A stretch of 11,609 nt of DNA, taken from JACTUA01 sp964551875. Its GTDB lineage: Archaea; Halobacteriota; Methanomicrobia; Methanomicrobiales; JACTUA01. Position 1 is the stretch's first letter. Every line of letters begins with the position of its first letter. Below, in pieces: positions 1 through 6,033 of this stretch. The notes beneath the pieces were generated by a model. The model was not told where the DNA came from. It searched no databases and saw nothing but the letters and a program-made list of their open reading frames with translations. The position numbers and the translations under genes are program-made. The stretch is from contig CAZKEV010000055.1 in NCBI GenBank assembly GCA_964551875.1, positions 1 to 11,609 of the forward strand, given 5' to 3'.

Positions 1-975
1 GGGATAGAACCCGTCGCCCGCATGGCGAGTAACGAGAACCCCTTTCCCCCGCCCCCCGTGGTGCTCGATGCGGCCATCCTCGCCCTGAGGGGGGTGAACC
101 GGTATCCTCCCGAGCAGCCGTGCTCCCTCCTCGATGCCCTGAAACGCCGCCACGGGGATTACCATTTCGCCGCCGGTGCTGGCATGGACGGAGTGATCGA
201 GACCGTCATCCGTGTCCTGGTGGCACCGGGCGAGAGGGCTGTCGTGGCAACACCGACCTTCTCCTTCTATGGCGTGGCCGCGAGAGCCCAGGGCGCCGAG
301 GTTGTGCAGGTGAAGAGGACGGGGGACTTCTCGGTCGACCCGGATGCCTTTGTGCGGGGCATGAAAGGGGCGCAGCTGGGGTTCATCTGCAGCCCGAACA
401 ACCCCACGGGAAATGCGACGCCTCCCGAGGATATCGCCAGGATCCTAGAGGAGATCGACGGGGTCCTCTTCCTTGACAACGCGTATGTCGACTTCTCGGA
501 CCTGGACTACCGGGCCCTCATGAGGGATCACGACAACCTTATCATCGGGCGAACCATGTCCAAGATCTATGCCCTTGCAGGCCTCCGGATCGGGTACGCC
601 TTCCTGCCCGAATGGCTCGTGGGGCCTTACGGAAGGGCGGCAACCCCATTCGCGGTGAGTACCGTCGCAGCCTCGGCTGCAGAGGCTGCCCTCGGAGAGA
701 GGGAATGGTCGGAGTCGTACCTCGACCACGTGCGTACCTGGCGGGAGCGGTATTCCCGGGAGGTCGGGCACAGGGTGTATCCCTCCCAGGCCAACTTCGT
801 CCTCGTGGACGTCTCACCGGAGAGGAGCGACGAGGTGACCGATGCGCTTGCGGCCCGAGGGGTGGTGGTCCGGTCCTGCAGGAGCTTCCTCGACCTGGAG
901 GACCATTACATCCGGGTGAGCATTGGCGAGGATTGGGAGAACGAACGCTTCATCTCCGAGATCAACAAATTATGA
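1..975 (+). CDS. hisC: Histidinol-phosphate aminotransferase, 5' end cut by the window edge
   Basis: This is a PLP-dependent class I/II aminotransferase that converts imidazole-acetol phosphate and glutamate to histidinol phosphate in cytosolic histidine synthesis. The frame is open from base 1. The ATG at 22 lies inside the conserved ASNENPF motif near the HisC N-terminus, so the true start is upstream of the window and ATG 22 is internal. Counting from that Met, SPNNPTG is at 124-130, the PLP-ring Asp and Tyr are in DNAYVDF (D152, Y155), the Schiff-base lysine is K181 in TMSKIYALAGLRIGY, and the carboxylate-binding Arg is R298 in YIRVSIG. The gene overlaps the next one by four bases. CobD-type threonine-phosphate decarboxylases are similar, but the SKIYALAGLR context is more HisC-like. 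Catalytic type is seen in the sequence; substrate is inferred from family. Confidence 0.88.
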   Translation, partial: GIEPVARMASNENPFPPPPVVLDAAILALRGVNRYPPEQPCSLLDALKRRHGDYHFAAGAGMDGVIETVIRVLVAPGERAVVATPTFSFYGVAARAQGAEVVQVKRTGDFSVDPDAFVRGMKGAQLGFICSPNNPTGNATPPEDIARILEEIDGVLFLDNAYVDFSDLDYRALMRDHDNLIIGRTMSKIYALAGLRIGYAFLPEWLVGPYGRAATPFAVSTVAASAAEAALGEREWSESYLDHVRTWRERYSREVGHRVYPSQANFVLVDVSPERSDEVTDALAARGVVVRSCRSFLDLEDHYIRVSIGEDWENERFISEINKL

Positions 976-1484
976 TGTGTGGGATCACCGGAACTCCCGG
1001 CACCGGCAAATCTTCTGCGGCTGATGAGCTCGCCCGGAGGGGATACCCCGTGGTCCGCCTCGCGGAGACGGTGAAGGGCTACGTTGTCGGTGAAGACAGG
1101 GAACGGGATACGAGCATCATTGACGAGGATCGCTGGGTCAGGGAGTTCACCCCTGTCGAGGGTATTGTGGAAGGGCACCTCGCTCATCTCCTCCCCTGCG
1201 AAAGGGTCGTGGTCCTCCGCTGCAGGCCCGATCTCCTCATCGCCCGGCTGCGGGCCAGGGGGTACCGCGACGAGAAGTGCCGGGAGAACGCTGAGGCCGA
1301 GGCCCTGGACGTCTGCCTCATCGAGACCCTGGAGAGGCACGACCCGGGGCATGTCCTGGAGCTGGATGCGACAGAATTACCACCTGAGAGGGTCTCCGAT
1401 ATCATCGAGGATTTCCTTTCGGGAAGGATCCCCCCGTCCCATGGCAGGATTGACTGGTCAGAATTCCTCATGGAGGCGGTATGA
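972..1484 (+). CDS. Fap7/AK6-type adenylate kinase family protein
   Basis: This 170-residue P-loop kinase resembles archaeal and eukaryotic AK6 (Fap7/hCINAP). Those proteins phosphorylate AMP with ATP and assist small-subunit ribosome maturation by acting with uS11. A Walker A loop GTPGTGKS is at 7-14. The family signature VEGHLAHLLP is at 66-75. The strand VVVLRCRPDLL is at 79-89, and a lid-like RGYRDEKCRENAEAEALDV runs from 96 to 114. Length is typical of the family. The start overlaps the hisC stop as ATGA; a second ATG follows directly at 975, so the exact first Met is uncertain by one codon. It ends in another ATGA overlap with the downstream lipid synthase, which implies translational coupling in a three-gene operon. 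The ribosome role is known for homologues and only inferred here. Confidence 0.85.
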   Translation: MMCGITGTPGTGKSSAADELARRGYPVVRLAETVKGYVVGEDRERDTSIIDEDRWVREFTPVEGIVEGHLAHLLPCERVVVLRCRPDLLIARLRARGYRDEKCRENAEAEALDVCLIETLERHDPGHVLELDATELPPERVSDIIEDFLSGRIPPSHGRIDWSEFLMEAV

Positions 1485-2077
1485 CCCTGGACCAGTTCAG
1501 GCCCCACGCGGGGAACCTCCTCCGGCCCCTCACGGGCGCCTGCATCCGCGCGGGCCTCACCCCCAACAGCTTCTCGGTCATGGCTTTCGTGGCATCGGTT
1601 GCTGCAGGGTTCGCATTCTTCAGGGGAGATGTCCCCGCAGCCACTGGCCTAGTCGCGGTGAACGCCCTCTTCGACTCCCTTGACGGGGCCATGGCCCGTG
1701 AGATGCAGCTTGCGAGCACCCGGGGGGACTTCCTCGACCATGTCCTCGACCGGTATGCAGACATCTTCATTATCACCGGGATCTTCGCCGGCGGGGCGGC
1801 CCCCTGGATCATCGGGGTCTTCGGCCTCACCGGAGTCCTCATGTCCTCCTACCTCGGGACCCAGGCCCAGGCCGTGGGGATCGGGCGATACTACGGGGGG
1901 ACTCTCGGGCGTGCCGACCGCCTCGTCCTGATCGTCATCGCAGGTATCCTCACTATGGGGATCCCCGGCGGGTTCGCCGGGTTCTCTTTCCTGGGATGGC
2001 TCCTCGTCGTCTTCGGGGTCTTCGGTCATGCAACCGCTATCCAGCGGTTCTTCTACGTCTGGGGTAAGATCCACTGA
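1481..2077 (+). CDS. CDP-alcohol phosphatidyltransferase, probably an archaeal ether-lipid head-group synthase
   Basis: This integral membrane enzyme of 198 residues should transfer a phosphoalcohol head group from or to a CDP-activated lipid in the cytoplasmic membrane. The complete CDP-OH-P signature DGxxARx8GxxxDxxxD is present at 68-90 (D68, G69, A72, R73, G82, D86, D90), supplying the metal-binding aspartates. About five to six hydrophobic segments surround it, roughly at 33-48, 52-66, 93-104, 108-123, 147-165 and 168-184. The segment GTQAQAVGIG at 126-135 followed by GRADRLVLI at 143-151 resembles the archaetidylinositol-phosphate synthase subgroup, so that is my best guess at substrate. 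A phosphatidylglycerophosphate- or serine-type activity cannot be excluded. The ATG lies in an ATGA overlap with the kinase, with GGAGG at 1472-1476 just upstream. Confidence 0.82.
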   Translation: MTLDQFRPHAGNLLRPLTGACIRAGLTPNSFSVMAFVASVAAGFAFFRGDVPAATGLVAVNALFDSLDGAMAREMQLASTRGDFLDHVLDRYADIFIITGIFAGGAAPWIIGVFGLTGVLMSSYLGTQAQAVGIGRYYGGTLGRADRLVLIVIAGILTMGIPGGFAGFSFLGWLLVVFGVFGHATAIQRFFYVWGKIH

Positions 2078-2085
2078 ATGATGAA

Positions 2086-2103
2086 GAGGACCCTTCAGTC
2101 CTC
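2086..2103. repeat. Small inverted repeat between convergent genes
   Basis: GAGGAC and GTCCTC form a perfect 6-bp stem around the loop CCTTCA, between the end of the lipid synthase gene and the end of the - strand membrane-protein unit. There is no T-run beside it, so it is not a convincing archaeal terminator. The right arm lies within the post-TAG tail at 2095-2160, so it may be chance. Confidence 0.25.
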
Positions 2104-2160
2104 GTCCTGATCCCGGATCTCCTCCCTCATCCTCTGGAGGACATTCCGGGAGGGCTCGTT
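2095..2160 (-). other. In-frame post-TAG extension that mimics the preceding C-terminus
   Basis: Directly after the TAG stop (2161-2163) of the - strand membrane protein, the same frame stays open for 21 codons and then reaches TGA (2095-2097). The tail begins NEPSRN and continues VLQRMREEIRDQDED. The annotated protein ends NEFRQLVFD and then VIQRMRDELREGED, so the two tails align closely. The codons differ mostly by synonymous or conservative changes (for example CGA/AGG for Arg, ATC/CTC for Ile/Leu), which suggests both copies were once selected as protein. It could be a readthrough extension, a tail recently cut off by a new TAG, or the last piece of a deleted tandem paralogue. Confidence 0.5.
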
Positions 2161-2736
2161 CTAGTCCTCGCCCTCCCGGAGCTCATCCCGCATTCGCTGG
2201 ATGACATCGAAGACGAGCTGCCTGAACTCGTTCCCGATATCATTCCAGGTCTTGGCATCCGGCGAGGCGCCCACGGGTTCACCCTGGAGCTCCCGCTGCC
2301 TCCCGACCCGGAGGAGGTCCCCGAAGATCTTGAAGTACCCGCCTGTGAACACGATCAGGAAGATCAGGATGGAGAGGAGGATGCGGAGGATCTCGAGGTT
2401 CCTGTAGATGCCGGCCCGGGTGATGGAATCGAGGAACTCAAAGACATTGAAGATGAAGAGGACGAGGAAGACGCTTGCGAGCGCGTGGAAGAGAGGTGCC
2501 GGGAGGTTGAGGGGGAAGGAGAACCGGTCGAAGATCTCACCGGTCATCAGGATCAGGGCGATGATGATGACGTAGGGAAAGTTTTCCTTGAGGAGGAAGA
2601 TGAGCCCCTTGATGATATCGTTCCCAGAGGAGCTGAAGGACAATTCAAGGATGGCCAGGAGGACAAAGAAGGCGAGGATCCCGATGAAGGTCGAAAAGAC
2701 CGTCCAGATGATGGATCTCCTTCTCCAGAAGCGCAT
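2161..2736 (-). CDS. Hypothetical four-helix membrane protein with charged C-terminal tail
   Basis: I do not recognise a family. Counted from the upstream ATG (2742), the protein has a basic start (RFWRRRS, 4-10) and four hydrophobic segments at about 12-34, 47-67, 84-105 and 119-137. A hydrophilic, partly helical tail of about 50 residues ends VIQRMRDELREGED. The layout suggests an inner-membrane bundle with a cytosolic tail. Two in-frame ATGs exist at 2742 and 2736. GGAGGT directly abuts the first (2743-2748) but sits six bases before the second, so 2736 is the better start. An acidic frame open on the opposite strand is a shadow: it has no SD and a highly skewed composition. The stop is TAG, followed in frame by a look-alike tail. 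The gene probably follows 2918-3322 on the same strand, but a 175-base spacer with its own TATA-like site separates them. Confidence 0.68.
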   Translation of the reverse strand: MRFWRRRSIIWTVFSTFIGILAFFVLLAILELSFSSSGNDIIKGLIFLLKENFPYVIIIALILMTGEIFDRFSFPLNLPAPLFHALASVFLVLFIFNVFEFLDSITRAGIYRNLEILRILLSILIFLIVFTGGYFKIFGDLLRVGRQRELQGEPVGASPDAKTWNDIGNEFRQLVFDVIQRMRDELREGED

Positions 2737-2742
2737 GGGCAT

Positions 2743-2763
2743 ACCTCCCCCGGCCTTGCCGGG
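2743..2763 (-). promoter_or_regulatory. Strong SD joined to a leader hairpin
   Basis: On the - strand, the arms CCCGGC and GCCGGG (2758-2763 and 2749-2754) pair around AAG, and the sequence runs straight on into GGGAGGT, the ribosome site of the membrane-protein gene. The hairpin would sit next to the SD in the mRNA and could modulate ribosome access. On the + strand the same hairpin is followed by TTTT, but no + strand gene ends there. Confidence 0.45.
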
Positions 2764-2786
2764 TTTTCAACACTTTGCCGGGGAGG

Positions 2787-2795
2787 GTCATAAGG
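2787..2795 (-). promoter_or_regulatory. TATA-like element for the 2161-2736 gene
   Basis: On the - strand, TCCTTATGA lies about 26 bases ahead of a start point near 2765. That would give a short leader carrying the hairpin and GGAGGT site. The match to TTTAWATA is weak, so the gene may instead be cotranscribed with the upstream membrane-protein gene. Confidence 0.3.
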
Positions 2796-2802
2796 ATTTC
2801 CA

Positions 2803-2826
2803 GATGCTCCCCTTCCGATGCTCCCC
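2803..2826. repeat. 10-bp direct repeat
   Basis: GATGCTCCCC occurs at 2803-2812 and 2817-2826 with a TTCC spacer. It lies just upstream, in - strand sense, of the TATA-like site of the 2161-2736 gene, where activator sites would be expected. Its role is unknown. Confidence 0.4.
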
Positions 2827-2829
2827 GTG

Positions 2830-2848
2830 GTTCCGCCCGGGGCGGAAC
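2830..2848. repeat. 19-bp near-perfect palindrome
   Basis: GTTCCGCCC and GGGCGGAAC flank a single central G. The symmetry suits either an operator for a dimeric regulator or a very stable RNA hairpin in the spacer between the two - strand membrane-protein genes. Confidence 0.55.
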
Positions 2849-2851
2849 AGG

Positions 2852-2880
2852 CCGGTGATATCCGTTCTGCAGCTCACCGG
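2852..2880. repeat. 7-bp inverted repeat
   Basis: CCGGTGA (2852-2858) and TCACCGG (2874-2880) are perfect inverted arms with a 15-base loop, just beside the 19-bp palindrome and soon after the stop of the upstream - strand gene. It may be an mRNA 3'-end hairpin or a protein-binding site. Confidence 0.45.
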
Positions 2881-2917
2881 ATAGAAGAGGGACAGGTATC
2901 GAGCCGGGCCCCGTGCC

Positions 2918-3322
2918 CTATCCTTTGATGAACTCGCCGTAGAGGGCAGATATAATGCCCAACCCGAGGCAAAGGATACCTGCGATCAGGTATAAGAAAT
3001 CAGCTGTGTAGAAGAGGCCACCTATCATGAGGTAGCCGCTGAGGAAACCGCAGAGGTACGTCAGGAACCCCCATACGCCAGAGAAGAGGGCGAACATGAA
3101 GGGGACGAGCGCGATGAGGAGGAGGATGATCAGCCAGAGGAGGATTTCCACCTTGAAGATTTCATAGGGGATGCGGGTGATGGTATGATTAAAGATGAGA
3201 TCCCTGAAGAACTGCCCGATAAGGGGGACAGGGTCAGCACCCTGTGGTGCGGCGTACTTGATGATGATCCCTGCGATGATAGAGCCGATAAGGAGCTTGA
3301 TGAGGGATCTTCTCGGTTTCAT
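2918..3322 (-). CDS. Hypothetical small four-helix membrane protein
   Basis: I do not recognise this 134-residue protein. It has a basic N-terminus (MKPRRS) and four hydrophobic segments at about 7-22, 58-80, 83-104 and 107-128. A roughly 30-residue polar loop with NHTITRIPYE separates the first two. The last three helices are packed with very short turns rich in Gly. It carries no obvious catalytic or metal-binding motif. No SD precedes the ATG. Instead, TTTATATA is centred about 29 bases upstream, so the transcript is predicted to be leaderless. The stop is TAG. It lies upstream of and on the same strand as the other four-helix membrane protein and may be functionally paired with it, though the two show no evident sequence similarity. 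Confidence 0.7.
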   Translation of the reverse strand: MKPRRSLIKLLIGSIIAGIIIKYAAPQGADPVPLIGQFFRDLIFNHTITRIPYEIFKVEILLWLIILLLIALVPFMFALFSGVWGFLTYLCGFLSGYLMIGGLFYTADFLYLIAGILCLGLGIISALYGEFIKG

Positions 3323-3332
3323 CAGGTGGATG

Positions 3333-3356
3333 ATATAGAAGCAGTTCTATATAAAG
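3333..3356 (-). promoter_or_regulatory. Leaderless promoter with an operator-like inverted repeat over its TATA box
   Basis: On the - strand, TTTATATA (3355-3348) is centred about 29 bases before the ATG of the 2918-3322 gene. The arms ATATAGAA (3333-3340) and TTCTATAT (3345-3352) form a perfect 8-bp inverted repeat around GCAG, covering the TATA box and the bases just downstream. A repressor bound here would block TBP. Confidence 0.6.
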
Positions 3357-3426
3357 GTATCAATGATAAGCGCGCGGCAAATTGGGGGTTATGGCAGGGA
3401 ATCGTAAGAATTCGGAGAACTTCTGC

Positions 3427-3440
3427 GAAAATACTTTAAT
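3427..3440 (+). promoter_or_regulatory. Promoter of the DUF2150-like gene
   Basis: GAAAATACTTTAAT is a purine-rich BRE-like and AT-rich TATA-like element. Its centre lies about 30 bases before the ATG at 3465, which has no SD, so a leaderless or nearly leaderless transcript is likely. Confidence 0.45.
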
Positions 3441-3464
3441 CGTGCGGGGATAAGAGCTGTGTGA

Positions 3465-4094
3465 ATGGCAAAGAAGAAGGGCACCCAGGAAGAAGCGCCC
3501 CTCAAGCTCTTCTATATCTTCTACAGCAAGGAACGGATGGAGAACTGGATCAGGACCCTGCAGGAGCTGAGTTTCTCGGGTGACCCCTCGTCAGAGGAGC
3601 CTCCCGAGGGCCTTCTCGCCCTGGCCCGGTTTGCCGAGGATATCACCATCGAGGTGCTCAAGATCGTCCGGCTCTTCCAGAACGGCCGGTTCGGGAGAGA
3701 CGAGGCGATGCAGCGGATGCGGGAGGTGGAGGCGACGGTGATGTGCGAGGTCCGCGACGGCGAGATCGGGGATGTCCTCGAGTCCCTCCAGCTCTCCCTC
3801 CTCGTCCTCTTCTCTGCCTGCAGGAAGTTCATGGACGGGAAGTTCGAGAGGGACATCAAAGCCCTCGTCAAGCGGGCGAGGGCCTTACCGCCCGATGAGA
3901 TGGAGAAGTCCCTGGAGATCGCGGGCGAGATCGGGGCCGCGGTGATCGGGGGGACCCCCTGCTGCGAAAAGTTCATGCTGGACGACCCGGGGAAGACCAC
4001 CCTCCTGGACGACTGGCTCGTCGAGATCGAGACGGTGCGGGACGCGATGAAGTCCCTGAAGGACTTCGACGAGTCCACGGGTGAAGAGGATTGA
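3465..4094 (+). CDS. DUF2150-like conserved archaeal protein
   Basis: This 209-residue soluble protein resembles the archaeal family DUF2150 from memory, in particular the opening FYIFYSKERMENWIRTL at 16-32; a profile search would settle it. It has a Lys-rich N-terminus (AKKKG) and is otherwise mostly alpha-helical and strongly charged. An amphipathic stretch at about 58-120 is rich in Leu, Arg and Glu, and GGTPCCEKFM near 161-170 holds a Cys pair. There is no signal peptide or membrane segment. No biochemical function is known to me. The ATG lies downstream of an AT-rich promoter with no SD. The stop overlaps the TTG start of the next gene (TTGA), which points to translational coupling and a shared role. 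Confidence 0.7.
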   Translation: MAKKKGTQEEAPLKLFYIFYSKERMENWIRTLQELSFSGDPSSEEPPEGLLALARFAEDITIEVLKIVRLFQNGRFGRDEAMQRMREVEATVMCEVRDGEIGDVLESLQLSLLVLFSACRKFMDGKFERDIKALVKRARALPPDEMEKSLEIAGEIGAAVIGGTPCCEKFMLDDPGKTTLLDDWLVEIETVRDAMKSLKDFDESTGEED

Positions 4095-4543
4095 TCGCGA
4101 GCCGAGCGAGGTTCTCCGGCATCCGAAAGCTCGAGAGGGCTACGGGCCTCCGCCTGCCGGACCAGGCATTCCACGGCGCCTTTCTCGAGGCCATCTCCTC
4201 GGGCGTGAACCTGAGATCCCTGGACGGTATGCTTCGGGAGCAGATCAGGAACATCCTCCATGATTTCGTCTCCTGCGGGTGCCGCGACGCTCCTGACTGC
4301 GGCTGCCCCGAGCGCCGTTTCGCCGCGAGGATCATCGAGATCCGTGAATCGGGCCTGGACCACCGCCAGATAGCAAACCAGCTCCTGGAGGAGTACGGGA
4401 TATCCACGTACCCTGCCGATATCCTCTCCTTCCTCGAGGACTCGGTGCACGGGCTGGAGGCCCTCAGGGACGTGGCAAGGCTGAAGGGCGAGGAGACCCT
4501 GGCAGGAAGATGCGAGGAGCGCATCAGGCAAATCGTGAGATAG
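4091..4543 (+). CDS. Small Cys-cluster protein, possibly related to a segment of archaeal Ski2-type helicases
   Basis: This 150-residue protein starts at TTG 4091. An in-frame TGA at 4082 rules out an upstream start, and GAGG at 4086-4089 lies just before it. The cluster CGCRDAPDCGC (C62, C64, C70, C72, pattern CxCx5CxC) could bind zinc. It is followed by a helical region, AARIIEIRESGLDHRQIANQ and then LLEEYGISTYPADILSFLED. From memory, a comparable Cys cluster plus a YPGDI-like motif occurs in archaeal Ski2-like helicases carrying DUF5814, so this may be a free-standing version of that module. No helicase motifs are present. It is coupled to the DUF2150-like gene by a TTGA overlap. The relationship is inference; the Cys motif and coupling are seen. 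Confidence 0.65.
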   Translation: MIASRARFSGIRKLERATGLRLPDQAFHGAFLEAISSGVNLRSLDGMLREQIRNILHDFVSCGCRDAPDCGCPERRFAARIIEIRESGLDHRQIANQLLEEYGISTYPADILSFLEDSVHGLEALRDVARLKGEETLAGRCEERIRQIVR

Positions 4544-4619
4544 GTCTCCCCTCATATCTCCGCCGTTCCTTCCCCGTCCCGAATGGAATATTCAACCCGG
4601 GCAGGGAGCCGGCCCAAGA

Positions 4620-5873
4620 TCACCTCTTCCTGAAGAAATACATCCCTGCGATAACGAGGGCCGTGAGGCCAAGGAGGATCCCGGTTACGACCATGATGAA
4701 CGCAGGTGATCCTGGCTCCATGGACGGGCCCCCGGGCGTCAGGGTCACCGTGGCAGTCTCCGTGACAGCTGCGGTAGGAGTCGGGGTCGGGGTGATCGCG
4801 GGCGGGGTGTTCTCAGGGGTGACGTTCCAGACAGGCGGGGGAATGGTTGTCAGGGTGGTGGGAGGGGTGGTGGGAGTCGCCGGGGGAAGGAAGGAGAAGG
4901 CATAGACCTTGCTGCTGGAGGTCCCGGCCACCGCGTAATCACCCCCCGAGGAGAGAGAGACCCCGTTCACGGTCCCGTCGAGGACGGAGGTCCAGGTGTT
5001 GATCCCCCTGCTGTCAAAGAGGTACAGCTTATTGTCACTCGATCCCACGGCAACGAAGGATCCGTCGGGTGAGATGGCGATAGAGAGTGGGGAGAGGGTG
5101 AAAGAGTTCTTCCAGGCCAGGTGCCCCTCCCCGTCCAGGAGATACACCGTGTTGTCGGACGAGATCACGGCGATAGATGTCCCGTCGGAGGAGATGGCAA
5201 TCTCCCGGATCCTCCCGTTCGTGGTATAGCTCCAGAGGAGGTTCCCTCCCCCGTCAAGGAGGTAGACCCGGTAATCCTCGGAACCGCAGGCGACCCGCCT
5301 TCCATCCGCGGAGATGGCTGCAGCGGTCATGGCGCCGTTCGCGGTATAACTCCAGAGGAGGCTCCCGTCAGATCCGAGGAGCCGGACCCTCTGGTCCGAT
5401 GAGGCAACGGCGATTCTCTCTCCCCCAAGAGAGATGCCGATCCCATTCACATCAGCGCCTGTGGGTTTCATCCAGATGAGGGTCCCGTCCCGCGCAAGGA
5501 AGTAGACGGCTCCATCGATCGGACCCACTGCAACCCGGGACCCATCCGGGGCCAGGGCAACGGAGGTCATCCGCAGTCCGAGGGGATAGGTCCAGGACAC
5601 GCTCCCCGATGCATCGAAGAGGTACACCTTCGCGTCATCAGAGATGGCAGCCACCCGGGATGCATCAGCGGTGATGGCGATGCCGACAACAGCGTTCCCT
5701 GTCACATGGGTCCAGAGGAGGGATCCCTTCGGGAGGGACCCCTGGGCAGAACCCGGCACGGCCAGGCACCCGAGGATCAGGAGAGCCGGTATGGCAAGGG
5801 TGAGGAGAGAGCGTCCTCTCCCTTCGTGGGAACCATGCATACTCGAGGGATACCCCCATCCTGCTGGAGCCAT
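4620..5873 (-). CDS. Membrane-anchored extracellular seven-bladed beta-propeller protein
   Basis: This 417-residue surface protein has an N-terminal hydrophobic signal (about 23-40, then PGSAQG), a propeller, a Thr/Pro-rich spacer (about 330-388), a C-terminal membrane helix (391-412) and a basic stop-transfer end RKR. The propeller repeats every 40 residues exactly: tryptophans sit at 54, 94, 134, 174, 214, 254 and 294. The unit resembles IAISxDGxxVAVxSxDxxVYLLDxxGxLxWSY, a WD40/PQQ-like blade. The first unit gives only the outer strand (SLLWTHV, 51-57) and the last lacks it, which is the classic Velcro closure of seven blades. No enzymatic residues stand out; such propellers usually bind proteins or sugars. 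ATG 5873 fits a leaderless transcript, but ATG 5838-5840 would give a tidier signal peptide. It is divergent from the PPC-domain gene. Confidence 0.85.
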   Translation of the reverse strand: MAPAGWGYPSSMHGSHEGRGRSLLTLAIPALLILGCLAVPGSAQGSLPKGSLLWTHVTGNAVVGIAITADASRVAAISDDAKVYLFDASGSVSWTYPLGLRMTSVALAPDGSRVAVGPIDGAVYFLARDGTLIWMKPTGADVNGIGISLGGERIAVASSDQRVRLLGSDGSLLWSYTANGAMTAAAISADGRRVACGSEDYRVYLLDGGGNLLWSYTTNGRIREIAISSDGTSIAVISSDNTVYLLDGEGHLAWKNSFTLSPLSIAISPDGSFVAVGSSDNKLYLFDSRGINTWTSVLDGTVNGVSLSSGGDYAVAGTSSSKVYAFSFLPPATPTTPPTTLTTIPPPVWNVTPENTPPAITPTPTPTAAVTETATVTLTPGGPSMEPGSPAFIMVVTGILLGLTALVIAGMYFFRKR

Positions 5874-5897
5874 ATGAGCGAGGTATCCTGTTCCCCG

Positions 5898-5904
5898 TAT
5901 TTAT
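5898..5904 (-). promoter_or_regulatory. TATA box of the beta-propeller gene
   Basis: On the - strand, ATAAATA is centred 28 bases before ATG 5873, predicting a start point within a few bases of the codon and a leaderless mRNA. GGTATCC repeats flank it at 5882-5888 and 5906-5912. Confidence 0.55.
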
Positions 5905-5960
5905 GGGTATCCCAGGCACCCTGTCACGTGTTCACGGAGAGCCCGTGCCGGGTGAAAGGG

Positions 5961-5967
5961 TTTTATC
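5961..5967 (+). promoter_or_regulatory. TATA-like element of the PPC-domain gene
   Basis: TTTTATC follows the purine-rich GTGAAAGGG. A start point near 5990 would exclude the GTG at 5986 as a start codon and leave ATG 6034 as the first good candidate. Confidence 0.4.
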
Positions 5968-6033
5968 ATCGCGTTTGGATGCTATGTGGGGAGAGCAGGT
6001 TCGGGAGGCTCTCTCCAGGTAACGGTGGCAGCG

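Noticed and set aside
76..78. RGD-like and short adhesion motifs (such as RGD in the Hint lipoprotein, residues 76-78) as integrin ligands
   Set aside because: A three-residue match is expected by chance and has no support in an archaeal setting. The coordinates given are residue numbers, not bases.
2161..2163. TAG as a pyrrolysine codon
   Set aside because: TAG also ends the genes at 2918, 4541 and 10538, so it is a routine stop in this genome, whereas pyrrolysine users tend to avoid it.
2749..2767. CCCGGC/GCCGGG hairpin followed by TTTT as a + strand terminator
   Set aside because: No + strand gene ends before it; it is better read as a leader hairpin of the - strand gene.
2485..2793. Long acidic frame on the + strand over the 2161-2736 membrane gene
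   Set aside because: Its composition is extremely Glu/Asp/Gly-rich with no SD or promoter, while the - strand frame shows ordered membrane helices and a strong SD. It is a shadow.
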